From: Candidatus Solincola jinzensis
GTDB taxonomy: Bacteria; Actinomycetota; Geothermincolia; Geothermincolales; RBG-13-55-18
Assembly (NCBI GenBank): GCA_015711875.1
Contig: JACVJG010000002.1
Span: 1 to 25,707, forward strand
Direction: 5' to 3'
Length of the DNA: 25,707 bases
Each line of letters begins with the position of its first letter. Position 1 is the stretch's first letter. Position numbers and translations under genes: made by a program. This document shows, one piece after another, positions 9,007 through 16,698 of the stretch. Below the pieces are notes generated by a model. It was not told the origin of the DNA, did no database searches, and was given only the letters and a program-made list of their open reading frames with translations.

Positions 9007-9035
9007 TTGTAAGCGGGCATAGCTGGGATTATACT
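9007..9035 (+). promoter_or_regulatory. sigma-70-type promoter for mihF
   Basis: TTGTAA (9007-9012) and TATACT (9030-9035) are separated by exactly 17 bases. They match the housekeeping consensus at 4/6 and 5/6 positions. The predicted start near 9042 would give a leader of about 40 bases before mihF. Confidence 0.6.
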
Positions 9036-9083
9036 AGGTAAGACCGTTGCTGTAGGGTTAGCTTTGACTCGAGGAGGGTTAAG

Positions 9084-9401
9084 ATGGCCAAGCAGGAGCT
9101 CCCGGAACTGACGGCGGAACAGCGCAAGGCGGCCCTAGAGAAAGCGGCGCTCGTGCGAAAGGAGCGCGCGGATATCAAAAGAAGGCTCAAAGAGGGCAAG
9201 CTCAAGGTGAGCGACATCCTGAAGAAAGCGGATGATGAGATATACGGCAAGATGACCGTTAAGTCGGTTATAGAATCGGTGCCGGGCGTCGGTAAATTGC
9301 GCGCGGCCAAGATCATGGAGGAGATCGGTATCAGCACCTCGCGGCGCGTCAAGGGCTTAGGCCCCAAGCAGATAAGCGCCTTGAAGGAACGGTTCTCCTG
9401 A
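9084..9401 (+). CDS. mihF: Actinobacterial integration host factor (mIHF)
   Basis: The 105-residue basic protein has the mIHF layout. A charged N-terminal helix rich in Lys/Arg/Glu (about 1-50) is followed by the DNA-binding core SVPGVGKLRAAKIMEEIGI (about 66-84) and RRVKGLGPKQISALKERF at the C terminus. Members bind and bend DNA as nucleoid proteins and are unrelated to the HU-like IHF of proteobacteria. The family is characteristic of Actinobacteriota, so this gene is the best lineage marker in the window. ATG 9084 is preceded by GAGGAGGG. It has its own promoter and lies directly before gmk, as in mycobacteria. Confidence 0.93.
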   Translation: MAKQELPELTAEQRKAALEKAALVRKERADIKRRLKEGKLKVSDILKKADDEIYGKMTVKSVIESVPGVGKLRAAKIMEEIGISTSRRVKGLGPKQISALKERFS

Positions 9402-9460
9402 TAGGCCTGAAAAGAACTTTGTAGGCCGCCGTCGCGGACGATAAACCCGCAGGAGAGGCA

Positions 9461-10045
9461 ATGCCCAGGGGACGTCTTTTTGTCGTCGCGGGTCCGTCCG
9501 GAGCAGGAAAAGGCACTCTCATAGAGGAATTGCTGAGGCGGTACACCACTGCCTGGCTATCGGTTTCCGCCACTACCAGGAAACCAAGACCGGGAGAGTC
9601 ACACGGCGTGCAGTATTTCTTCCTCGATGAAGCAACCTTTCGTGCAAAGGCAGACCGCGGGGATTTTCTGGAGTGGGCGGAGGTGCACGGCAACCTCTAC
9701 GGGACTCCGAAAGAATCTGTGTTGGAGAGCCTTGAGGCGGGCAGGGACGTGATCCTGGAGATCGACGTGCAGGGTGCCAGACAGGTCAGGGAGAAGATGC
9801 CTGACGCGGTGGGCATTTTCGTCATGCCGCCCTCGCTTGAGGAGCTGGAGAGAAGGCTGCGAGGCCGGGGCACGGAGAGCGACAACGATATAGAGAGGAG
9901 ACTGCGTAACGCGCGCGAGGAGAGCAGAGCGGCGGAGGAATACGGCTATGTGGTGGTAAACGATGACCTTCGTCGCGCCCGGGAAGAGTTTTGTGCTATA
10001 TATGAAAAGGAAAGTCCGCTGGTGAGAGCGGATAAAAACCTATAA
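9461..10045 (+). CDS. gmk: Guanylate kinase
   Basis: Gmk phosphorylates GMP to GDP using ATP. The 194-residue protein has the P-loop AGPSGAGKGT (10-19), the GMP-binding SATTRKPRPGE with ...GVQYFF, GDFLEWAEVHGNLYGTP and the EIDVQGARQVR segment, and the lid region RLRGRGTESDNDIERRL. All expected catalytic segments are present and length is normal. The start ATG 9461 follows AGGAGAGG. The stop is about 17 bases before rpoZ, so the two are probably cotranscribed with mihF. Confidence 0.97.
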   Translation: MPRGRLFVVAGPSGAGKGTLIEELLRRYTTAWLSVSATTRKPRPGESHGVQYFFLDEATFRAKADRGDFLEWAEVHGNLYGTPKESVLESLEAGRDVILEIDVQGARQVREKMPDAVGIFVMPPSLEELERRLRGRGTESDNDIERRLRNAREESRAAEEYGYVVVNDDLRRAREEFCAIYEKESPLVRADKNL

Positions 10046-10062
10046 CGGGAGGTTTGGCCGGC

Positions 10063-10308
10063 GTGTTGATGAAGACCAAGATCGACGACTTGTTGCAGTG
10101 GATCGACAATTCCAGGTTCAGCCTTACCATAACCGCTGCGAAGCGAGCGAGGCAGATCAACAATTACTTCCGCCACCTCGGCGAGGGTCTGGGGCATGAC
10201 GCGGGGCCACAGATAAGATCGGCCTCGAACAAGGCCCTATCCCTGGCTCTGGAGGAGATCGCCGCGGACAAACTGGAGTACGAGCTCCCGGAGGAGAGCC
10301 TTAAGTAA
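10063..10308 (+). CDS. rpoZ: RNA polymerase omega subunit
   Basis: Omega helps fold and assemble the beta' subunit of RNA polymerase. The 81-residue protein carries the diagnostic segments SRFSLTITAAKRARQIN and, further on, SNKALSLALEEIAADKLEYE. GTG 10063 is chosen because GGGAGG (10047-10052) lies 10 bases upstream. The in-frame TTG 10054 is too close to that site and ATG 10069 is rather far, though either would give the same core. It lies between gmk and coaBC, the usual context. Confidence 0.93.
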   Translation: MLMKTKIDDLLQWIDNSRFSLTITAAKRARQINNYFRHLGEGLGHDAGPQIRSASNKALSLALEEIAADKLEYELPEESLK

Positions 10309-10443
10309 AGGCAATCGTGCGCCATAAGGTCACAGCGGGACCCCGCGAGGGGGCACCAAGACGCGAAGTACGTCGCATGGAGGCGGCATCTCGAGGATCG
10401 CGATGCATGTTAAAGTGGCCCGGCATGAAATCTTGAAGGGCAG

Positions 10444-11670
10444 ATGTCTGGCGGAGGCCTGCCAAACGTGAACAACATCCTCTTGGGCGTCACAGGAGGG
10501 ATTGCCGCATATAAGGCGGTCGATGTCGCACGCAGGCTGACTCGCCTGGGTTTCCGGGTTAAAGTGGTGATGACCGAGAACGCCACGCGCCTGGTGGGCC
10601 CGCCCACCTTTCGGGCTGTTACCTCAAACCCCGTGGCTATCTCGCTTTTCGCCGATGGCGGCGCCCCCATGGAGCATATCGACCTTGCAAGGGAGGCGGA
10701 CCTGGTGTTGGTGGCCCCGGCGACGGCGAACATCATCGCCAAATTTGCCCACGGCCTTGCCGACGACCTTCTATCCACCACCCTGCTTGCCACCAGGGCG
10801 CCGGTGGTGATGGCACCGGCGATGAACCGGGAGATGTGGTCTCATCCTGCCACCGTAGCCAACCTGGAAATACTCAGGGAGAGGGGAGTGAGGTTGGTCG
10901 GACCGGAAAGCGGTTCCCTCGCCTGTGGGGAGGAAGGGCCGGGAAGGATGTCGGAGCCGGAGGCCATCGTGGAGACGGTGCTCTCGATCTTTGGGATGAG
11001 GTCCGCGCTCTCCGGGGTAAAGGTGCTGGTGACCGCGGGAGGAACACGCGAGCCTATCGACCCGGTACGCTATATCGGCAATCGCTCCAGCGGCAAGATG
11101 GGGCACGCCCTGGCCTCAACGGCGGCGCGCATGGGGGCCGAGGTACAAATGGTCAGCGGGCCAAGCGTGCTTGAGTGCCCCCAAGGGGTAGAGCGCGTTT
11201 TGGTGGAGACGGCTGAGGAGATGCGGGAAGAGGTCCTGAAAAGGGCTCCTGCATGCCGCGTGGTGGTCATGGCGGCGGCGGTAGCCGACTTCATGCCGGT
11301 GAGGGCGCATAACGAGAAGATCAAAAGGGGAGACATGGAAAAGCTCGTGCTGGAGCTGACGCGCACCCCGGATATACTCGCTGAGCTGTCGGAAAAGAAA
11401 TGCGAGGGACAGGTATTGGTGGGTTTCGCAGCGGAGACGGGCGACCTGTTGGGCAAAGCGCGTGAGAAGATGCGGAAGAAAAAGGTGGATATGATGGTGG
11501 CGAATGACGTCACCTATCCTGGTTCTGGTTTCGATTCTGATTATAACCGCGCGGTGCTGCTCTTCGCGGACGGACGAGAGGTGGAGCTCGATCTCATGCC
11601 CAAGGTGGATCTGGCGGCGCGGATATGGGAGGAGGTGTCCGCGCTTTTGGAGGGGAGTCCGCAGGGGTGA
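10444..11670 (+). CDS. coaBC: Bifunctional phosphopantothenoylcysteine decarboxylase / phosphopantothenate-cysteine ligase
   Basis: CoaBC carries out two steps of coenzyme A synthesis. The N-terminal CoaC half (about 10-180) is a flavoprotein with GVTGGIAAYK, the catalytic His78 in APMEHID, APAMNREMW and Cys161 in GSLACGEEGPGRM. The C-terminal CoaB half (about 188-400) has VTAGGTREPIDPVRYIGNRSSGKMG, AAAVADF, and the FAAET and VANDV segments of the ligase. The 408-residue length is that of the complete fusion. ATG 10444 follows AAGGG. metK, which often follows in actinobacteria, is not here. Confidence 0.97.
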   Translation: MSGGGLPNVNNILLGVTGGIAAYKAVDVARRLTRLGFRVKVVMTENATRLVGPPTFRAVTSNPVAISLFADGGAPMEHIDLAREADLVLVAPATANIIAKFAHGLADDLLSTTLLATRAPVVMAPAMNREMWSHPATVANLEILRERGVRLVGPESGSLACGEEGPGRMSEPEAIVETVLSIFGMRSALSGVKVLVTAGGTREPIDPVRYIGNRSSGKMGHALASTAARMGAEVQMVSGPSVLECPQGVERVLVETAEEMREEVLKRAPACRVVVMAAAVADFMPVRAHNEKIKRGDMEKLVLELTRTPDILAELSEKKCEGQVLVGFAAETGDLLGKAREKMRKKKVDMMVANDVTYPGSGFDSDYNRAVLLFADGREVELDLMPKVDLAARIWEEVSALLEGSPQG

Positions 11671-11762
11671 GCTCTCAAGCGGGTTCCGCAAGTAGACGAT
11701 AATTTAATGGCGCAACGGGTGGGGTTATGGGGGCAGAGGCCCCTGGAGGTTGGAGGAGAGAG

Positions 11763-12119
11763 TTGGCGAAGATCTCGAAAAAAGGGATAATCCTGAACGT
11801 TTCCACCTACCCCCTTCCTACCCTGATGCCCAAACGCGCCAACCGCAAATCCAAGACCCTGACCTTTGACATCAACTTCGACCTGCTGGAAGACGACGGA
11901 GGCAGCACCAAAGTGTGGTTCTACCGCGGCTTTCGCTTCCCGCCCCCCCTGGATGACGGAGACAGAGTGGAGGTGATAGGGAAGTTCGGGCGGGTTTCTA
12001 AGGAGATATTTTATGCCTCAAGGATAATAGACCCGAGGCGCCATAAGGTATATACTGGTTTCCGTAACCGCAAGATGAAGCCCGGTGAGATGCCGGAGGA
12101 CGAGAAGGCCTCCTATTGA
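11763..12119 (+). CDS. Uncharacterised small basic protein, possible OB fold
   Basis: I do not recognise a named family. The 118-residue product has no signal peptide or membrane segment. The basic stretch KRANRKSKTLTFDINF (about 24-39) is followed by alternating hydrophobic strands including KVWFYRGFRF and DDGDRVEVIGKFGRVSKEIFYASRI. A strand-turn pattern with GDRVEVIGKF resembles OB-fold proteins, which often bind nucleic acids; this is tentative. TTG 11763 has GGAGGAG 4 bases upstream and gives a natural N terminus (MAKISKKG). The alternative ATG 11727 would add 12 residues and has a poorer site. GATAAT at 11698-11703 may be a -10 element. Confidence 0.7.
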   Translation: MAKISKKGIILNVSTYPLPTLMPKRANRKSKTLTFDINFDLLEDDGGSTKVWFYRGFRFPPPLDDGDRVEVIGKFGRVSKEIFYASRIIDPRRHKVYTGFRNRKMKPGEMPEDEKASY

Positions 12120-12139
12120 CGCGGGTTTACCGCAGATTT

Positions 12140-12227
12140 GTCGGAGTGGCGGAATCGGTAGACGCGCTAGGTTGAGGGCCTAGTGAGGAGCTTCCTCATG
12201 GGGGTTCAAGTCCCCCCTCCGACACCA
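12140..12227 (+). tRNA. tRNA-Leu (GAG anticodon)
   Basis: The acceptor stem GTCGGAG (12140-12146) pairs with CTCCGAC (12217-12223), followed by A and an encoded CCA (12225-12227). The anticodon stem is CTAGG/CCTAG around the loop TTGAGGG, giving anticodon GAG. The long variable arm (TGAGGAGCTTCCTCA) marks a class II tRNA. The T arm is GGGGG-TTCAAGT-CCCCC. GAG reads the leucine codons CUC and CUU. Confidence 0.96.
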
Positions 12228-12233
12228 GGGAAA

Positions 12234-12259
12234 AAGCCCCGGTTTGCCGGGGCTTTTTT
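12234..12259 (+). terminator. Intrinsic terminator after tRNA-Leu
   Basis: A perfect 9-bp stem, AAGCCCCGG (12234-12242) with CCGGGGCTT (12247-12255), encloses the loop TTTG. It runs into six T residues (12254-12259). It begins 7 bases after the tRNA CCA end. Confidence 0.95.
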
Positions 12260-12260
12260 G

Positions 12261-12659
12261 CTCGCGTCACGGTTGGACGAGGACGAGGAAAGCCTGTGCC
12301 GCCTTTCCCGAACCCTTGATAAAGCTGACGGCCACGTTAAGGAAACGGAGAAGCGCGTATCCCATCATAGCGTTTCCCTATCAAAGCACGCGATCCATAC
12401 ATGTTTCTGCACGTGGCTCTTTGGCCGGACGCTACCTGGCGTGATCGCCTCTCTTCTAGCTTGTTCCGCTAGTTCAAACACAGCCTCGGTCTTTTTTTGG
12501 AACATTTGTCGTTCTGGAGATCGGCTGTTCCTCCATCTTGGTCAATACCCAGGGCTTGGTTTTGCCTGCAGGCAAGGATAAACGGTCTATGAGCTAATGT
12601 CAGACTTGGACTCGCCGGAAGCGAGGGATCTGGGTTTGAGCCTTATGCCGGCTCATGTC
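12261..12659. other. Intergenic region between tRNA-Leu and hydrolase gene
   Basis: No gene is supported in this stretch of about 400 bases; open frames here either run through the tRNA or have no recognisable product. It appears noticeably poorer in GC than its surroundings. It contains a perfect 14-bp palindrome TTGCCTGCAGGCAA (12562-12575), a CTAGC/GCTAG hairpin (12456-12460/12468-12472) and a T7 run near 12491. No copy of the tRNA 3' end was seen that would mark an integrated element. Confidence 0.5.
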
Positions 12660-13547
12660 TTAACGCAGGTCGGCGAGGAAGTCCATGATGTAAGAATTGA
12701 CCTCGGAGGGGCGTTCCTGCTGTACCCAGTGGCTGCAGTGCGGGATATATTTGATCTCAAGAGGCCCGTCGACCTCGCGATGAAAGTCATAGGTCATCTC
12801 TTTGCCGAGGGCGCGATCTTCCTCTGCCCATATAACCAGGGTGGGGCATTTCACCTTGGGACCTTCCGTGGCCATACGGCCCCTCATGCGGAGGAAAGCG
12901 CGAAAGGCGGCCCGGTAGTAATTGATGCCTCCCGTTAGGGCCCCGGGTTTTGCGGCGGCGGCCTTGAACATGGCGATATCGTGGTCGCTGAAAGCGCTCT
13001 TGTCTATTGCCCAGCCGCGAAAAGCGCGCTCTATCATCTCGTAATCTCTAAATCTCAAGGCCATTTCAGGAAGAAAGGGCAGTTGGAACAGGAACATATA
13101 GTAGGAGCGGCGCAGTTGCGCACGGTTGCTCATGAGGTGGCGCATGAGCACGGCCGGCGGGGGACAGTTTAAGATGATCAGTCGTTCCACCATCTCTGGA
13201 TAGTGGGCGGCGAAAGGCCACGCAACCCCTCCCCCCCAGTCGTGGGCTATGATCACCGCCCTTTCCTCTCCTAACTCCTCGATGAGGCCAGCCACGTCAT
13301 CCATAAGCGCTTCGATCCTGTAGTTACTCACCCCCAAGGGCTTCTCACTCTGGTTGTAACCGCGCATGTCCGGGGCCACCACCCGGAAGCGCCGTGCGAG
13401 CACGGGTATCTGATGACGCCAGGAATACCAGAACTCAGGGAAACCGTGCAGCAGAAGAACCAGAGGGCCCTCGCCAGCGCTCACATAATGCAGGCGCAGG
13501 TTGTTCACATGTGCGTAGCGATGAACGGGTTTGAGTGTCGCCTCCAT
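12660..13547 (-). CDS. Alpha/beta hydrolase, epoxide-hydrolase-like
   Basis: The 295-residue protein has the oxyanion motif HGFP (34-37) in LLLHGFPEFWYSWRHQ. The nucleophile is Asp103 in AHDWGG, with a probable acid Asp244 in WAEEDRAL and the catalytic His273 in HCSHW. An aspartate nucleophile indicates the epoxide hydrolase or haloalkane/haloacid dehalogenase branch rather than an esterase. Tyrosines in the cap (149/150 in RRSYY and 210/211 in INYYRA) favour epoxide hydrolase, where two cap tyrosines bind the epoxide oxygen. There is no signal peptide, so it is cytoplasmic. The start ATG 13547 follows GGGAGTGAGAG. Substrate is unknown. Confidence 0.88.
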   Translation of the reverse strand: MEATLKPVHRYAHVNNLRLHYVSAGEGPLVLLLHGFPEFWYSWRHQIPVLARRFRVVAPDMRGYNQSEKPLGVSNYRIEALMDDVAGLIEELGEERAVIIAHDWGGGVAWPFAAHYPEMVERLIILNCPPPAVLMRHLMSNRAQLRRSYYMFLFQLPFLPEMALRFRDYEMIERAFRGWAIDKSAFSDHDIAMFKAAAAKPGALTGGINYYRAAFRAFLRMRGRMATEGPKVKCPTLVIWAEEDRALGKEMTYDFHREVDGPLEIKYIPHCSHWVQQERPSEVNSYIMDFLADLR

Positions 13548-13882
13548 CTCTCACTCCCTTCCCTTGGGGGTGGCGGCTCACGCATTTATCCGTCACCGTG
13601 GATATGATACCCTCGATGTCGGGCGAGAAAACACCGTTCGCGTCAAGCATCTGCCCGGTGTTGAAAAAACGGCGGACTCTCATAATGCGCGTATGAAAAG
13701 CATGAGCGCGCAAAGATGAAACGACCACGATCAAGGCCGAGACGGAACGCCCACCGCCTTATGTGTTGTGAGATTTCCCCCAAAGGAAGAAAACGAGGAT
13801 GGTGGGGGCGGCGCCTTGAAGTTGCTGGCCGAATGAGGTGAGAATGTTGCGGGAGAGGGATTGACGTTCCTGTAGGAGAGCG
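13548..13882. other. Divergent intergenic region
   Basis: This region of 335 bases separates the leftward hydrolase from the rightward unknown gene, so both promoters should lie here. None is clear. An interrupted inverted repeat is present: TGCGCG (13686-13691), ATG/CAT inner arms (13693-13695/13701-13703) and CGCGCA (13707-13712). This could be an operator. AACACCG (13630-13636) and CGGTGTT (13656-13662) form a second, looser inverted repeat. No protein gene is supported. Confidence 0.4.
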
Positions 13883-14371
13883 ATGTCCGAGGAAACGCTT
13901 TTTCCGCGCGTGGCGCTGATGACCGACAGGGAACCGCCGCGTGGACTGAACCTCTACCAGCCTCTACCGGAGATGGTGGAGTTCAGACGGCTGGAAAGGC
14001 CCCCAAGCCGTGTGCGCACCATCGGCCTGGGGAGGTTGGTGGTGCTCGTGGACAAGGAAGGGGACGAGCTGGCAGGCTTACAGTCTTATGTGAAGACAGG
14101 AAGATGGAGAACGCAAGGCACGGAAAAGCCTCCTTTGCCCGACGCGCGCGGGATACTCATCTTTCCGGCACGCATGGATGAAGAGGACTTGTCCTATTTT
14201 CCCGCGGAGCCTAAATACCTGTGGCACGATGAGACGGCTTCCTTGCGCATCTCCATAGGCAAAGGCGCGGACCTTATCTTCGAGGTCGCGGACTGTCTGC
14301 TTGCTGGCATCGACCGACATGGCGCCATTTCGGATTTCTGGCTGCTGGATCTTGACCTGCGGGTGGATTGA
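13883..14371 (+). CDS. Uncharacterised protein
   Basis: I do not recognise this 162-residue protein. It is soluble, with no signal peptide or transmembrane segment, and no cysteine cluster. The N-terminal half is rich in proline and arginine (PPRGLNLYQPLPEMVEF; PPSRVRTIGLGRLVVLVDKEG). The C-terminal half has alternating hydrophobic strands ending LLAGIDRHGAISDFWLLDLDL. That ending vaguely resembles small beta proteins of the DUF2283 type, but the match is not good enough to assign. The start ATG 13883 follows AGGAG at 5-bp spacing, supporting a real gene. It is convergent with the acyl-CoA ligase. Confidence 0.75.
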   Translation: MSEETLFPRVALMTDREPPRGLNLYQPLPEMVEFRRLERPPSRVRTIGLGRLVVLVDKEGDELAGLQSYVKTGRWRTQGTEKPPLPDARGILIFPARMDEEDLSYFPAEPKYLWHDETASLRISIGKGADLIFEVADCLLAGIDRHGAISDFWLLDLDLRVD

Positions 14372-14455
14372 AAGAGCCCGTTTATGGCGGTCATCAGCCG
14401 GCATTCCCAGGTGACGCTCCCTTTTCCCTTGCCGGACATGGAGCGGCATGGCCAT

Positions 14456-14490
14456 AGCCCGCCTCCTCTTCCCCCGAGTGCTTGCGGGCT
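14456..14490 (+). terminator. Possible terminator after the unknown gene
   Basis: AGCCCGC (14456-14462) pairs with GCGGGCT (14484-14490), followed by TTT only. The loop is long (21 nt), so this is weak. The rest of the 14372-14658 convergent spacer holds short hairpins such as GCCGG/CCGGC near 14550 but no supported gene. Confidence 0.3.
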
Positions 14491-14658
14491 TTACAGGGCA
14501 CAGATCGCATCCACGATCTTCGAGCGTCACGCTCATACACGGCAGCGCCGGGTTTTCAGTACCGGCTCTCTGGTCCCGCCCATATCCTTTGCATCATCAG
14601 AAAGCCTGAAATCCCTGTAAGTAGAATGCCGGTTCAGCTGGTTCCCTTAGCCCAGTGC

Positions 14659-16179
14659 TTACTTGATGTATTGTGCCTTCAACTCCTTTTTCAGGATCTT
14701 GCCCGTGGCGGTGCGCGGAAGTGCCTCCACGAAGACCACTTTCTTGGGGATCTTGTACTTGGCCAGCTTGCCCTGGCAGAAGGAGATCACCTCCTCCTCC
14801 GTCAACTCCATGCCTGGGGTCGGAACCACTACCGCCAGGCCGACTTCGCCCCATTTCTCGTCGGGGATTCCGATGACCCCGGCATCGGCGATCTTCTCGA
14901 AGGACATGAGCACGTCCTCGACTTCCGCAGGATAGACGTTTTCGCCACCGCTGATATACATGTCCTTGCGTCTATCCACGAGGAAAAGGTATCCCTCCTC
15001 ATCTATATATCCCATGTCGCCGGTGTGCAGCCAGCCGTCGGTGAAGGATTCGGCGGTGGCTTCCGGCAGCTTCCAGTATTCCCGTATAACGTTGGGGCCT
15101 TTAACCCAAACCTCGCCCATCTCTCCCTGTGGCAGCTCGTTTCCCTCCATATCCACGATCTTGATGTCGGTATGGAAGACGGGTTTTCCGCATGACCCCA
15201 GCTTCCGCAGGGCGTCTTCGGTACGCAACGCGGTGATGGCGGTTGCGGTCTCGGTCATGCCGTATCCCTGATTGAAGGTTATTCCGTGCTTGAGCCAGGT
15301 CTCTATGAGGGAGCGCGGGCAGGGGGCTCCCCCGGCGATGAAGAACCGCACACTGGAATAATCGGTGCTCTCGAACTCGGGGACCTGGGTCATGAGCAGG
15401 AACATCACCGGGATGCCGAACATGAAGGTGACCCTTTCTCTCTCGATGAGCTGCAGGGTCTCCACGGGGTTGAAGAAACGCTGGATGACGACCTTCGCGC
15501 CGACATATAGGGCCGGGAAGGCGGAAACCGCCAGGCCTCCGATATGGAAAAGGGGAGCGCAGGCGATGCTGGTGTCGCTGGATTCGAAGGCATACATGTG
15601 AATGGAGTTGATGGCGTTCCATTGCGTGTTGCCGTGCAGGATGGCCGCTCCCTTGGGCTTTCCGGTGGTTCCCGATGTGTACATGATGAACTGCACGTCG
15701 TCCAGGGTGACCTCTGAATCGGGAGAGGGCTCGGCATCAGGCTTGCCGGCCACCCACTCCTCGTAGAGCGGGTCGCTCTGATTGCCTCCTTCCAGCTCCC
15801 TCAGGAATAGGCGCAGGGAAGGGACTTTGCCGCGCAGGCCTTCCGCCGTCTCGGAGAACTCCGGGGAGTATATCAGGCCTATGGGTTCGGAGTCATTGAG
15901 GATGTATTCCAGCTCCGGCACCGCGAGGCGGAAGTTGAGGGGCACCATGATGCCGCCTAGCTTGCTGAGGGCCAACAGAACCTCCAGGAAAACATGGCTG
16001 TTGGCGAGTAAGGCGGCGAATCGGTCCCCCTTTTTCAGGCCCATTTCCTGGAAGGCGTGAGCCAGGCGGTTGATCCTGGCGTTGAACTCGCCCTTGGTGA
16101 GGGTGAGATCGTTGTACCTGATGTACGGCTCGTCTGGATACCTTGCGGCCCAGCGCGTCGGCCATTCTCCGATGTTCAT
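14659..16179 (-). CDS. AMP-forming acyl-CoA synthetase (fatty-acid or carboxylic-acid CoA ligase)
   Basis: The enzyme activates a carboxylic acid to its CoA thioester through an acyl-adenylate. The 506-residue protein has the full motif set: YTSGTTGKPKG (167-177), GYGMTE (305-310), TGDMG (386-390), the hinge DRRKD (402-406) with GGENVYP (411-417), and catalytic Lys494 in PRTATGKILKKEL. Both the large N domain and small C domain are intact. Overall it resembles FadD/long-chain acyl-CoA ligases, but acid specificity cannot be read. ATG 16179 is chosen because AAGGGGG lies 8 bases upstream and the N terminus (MNIGEWPTRWA) is typical. A longer frame reaching 16272 is not supported. Confidence 0.93.
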   Translation of the reverse strand: MNIGEWPTRWAARYPDEPYIRYNDLTLTKGEFNARINRLAHAFQEMGLKKGDRFAALLANSHVFLEVLLALSKLGGIMVPLNFRLAVPELEYILNDSEPIGLIYSPEFSETAEGLRGKVPSLRLFLRELEGGNQSDPLYEEWVAGKPDAEPSPDSEVTLDDVQFIMYTSGTTGKPKGAAILHGNTQWNAINSIHMYAFESSDTSIACAPLFHIGGLAVSAFPALYVGAKVVIQRFFNPVETLQLIERERVTFMFGIPVMFLLMTQVPEFESTDYSSVRFFIAGGAPCPRSLIETWLKHGITFNQGYGMTETATAITALRTEDALRKLGSCGKPVFHTDIKIVDMEGNELPQGEMGEVWVKGPNVIREYWKLPEATAESFTDGWLHTGDMGYIDEEGYLFLVDRRKDMYISGGENVYPAEVEDVLMSFEKIADAGVIGIPDEKWGEVGLAVVVPTPGMELTEEEVISFCQGKLAKYKIPKKVVFVEALPRTATGKILKKELKAQYIK

Positions 16180-16356
16180 GGCATCTACCCCCTTTTCAAG
16201 TCGTGATCGAGCAGGTTTGCGCCTCCGGCGCCATGCCTTATCGCAGTAGCTATAGTGGATTTTACCCGACAACCCTTATGTTTAACATCCAGGACAGGGG
16301 GTCTTATGCGGTGATTTTTGCCCAAGCACGTTCGCCTGGTAACTGAAGGGGGCGAA

Positions 16357-16698
16357 ATGTATTATACTCAAGGCATGAATGAGCATGATGACAGGTCGCC
16401 GTTGCTGATCAAGGTGGCGCTGCGCCAGGCCTTGAGGCGTTTGCGTGGCGAGGAGGAGGCATTCTCGCAATACGAGGCGCTGGCGGGAAACCTGGGATGG
16501 GATTCGCTGGCCGAGGCTCTTTCCGGAGTGAGGGAGGCGCTCTCCCAGGCGCTGGAAAGAGCGGAGGACGCCGTGGAGGAGGCGGTCAAGGTGCAGGCGG
16601 AATCCGCCCACGTACATGCGCATTCCCACGAACACCCACATGCCCACAGTCACAGCCACCCCCACGAACACCCGCATGGCCACGAACATCCTCTGTAA
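16357..16698 (+). CDS. Small helical protein with an alternating-histidine tail, putative metal binding
   Basis: The N-terminal part (about 20-85) is predicted helical, with many Ala, Glu, Leu and Arg (LLIKVALRQALRRLRGEEEAF... EALSQALERAEDAVEEAVK). The last 29 residues alternate histidine with another residue, giving 14 His in HVHAHSHEHP-like units. Such tails bind Ni, Co, Zn or Cu in metallochaperones and storage proteins; here metal binding is inferred from composition. There is no cysteine, signal peptide or membrane segment. ATG 16357 follows AAGGGGG at 4-bp spacing. ATG 16375 (MNEHDDRSP) is an alternative and lies 7 bases after a TATACT box, as in leaderless genes. The gene is divergent from the acyl-CoA ligase. 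Confidence 0.78.
   Translation: MYYTQGMNEHDDRSPLLIKVALRQALRRLRGEEEAFSQYEALAGNLGWDSLAEALSGVREALSQALERAEDAVEEAVKVQAESAHVHAHSHEHPHAHSHSHPHEHPHGHEHPL
16363..16368 (+). promoter_or_regulatory. Possible -10 element overlapping the start of the His-tail gene
   Basis: TATACT matches the -10 consensus at 5/6 positions and ends 6 bases before ATG 16375. Transcription starting at or next to that ATG would give a leaderless mRNA. No good -35 lies 17 bases upstream (GTAACT region), so support is partial. Confidence 0.3.

Noticed and set aside
12140..12260. Integration (att) site at tRNA-Leu
   Set aside because: No direct repeat of the tRNA 3' end and no integrase were seen in the window.
12183..12581. 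Open frame running through tRNA-Leu and its terminator
   Set aside because: It overlaps a confident tRNA and terminator and its product has no recognisable features.
14482..15195. Long + strand open frame of 237 codons
   Set aside because: It lies opposite the well-supported acyl-CoA ligase and is a codon-bias shadow.
16621..16695. Histidine-tail coding DNA as a tandem repeat or CRISPR-like array
   Set aside because: The periodicity comes from alternating His codons in a coding frame; units are not identical and there are no spacers.
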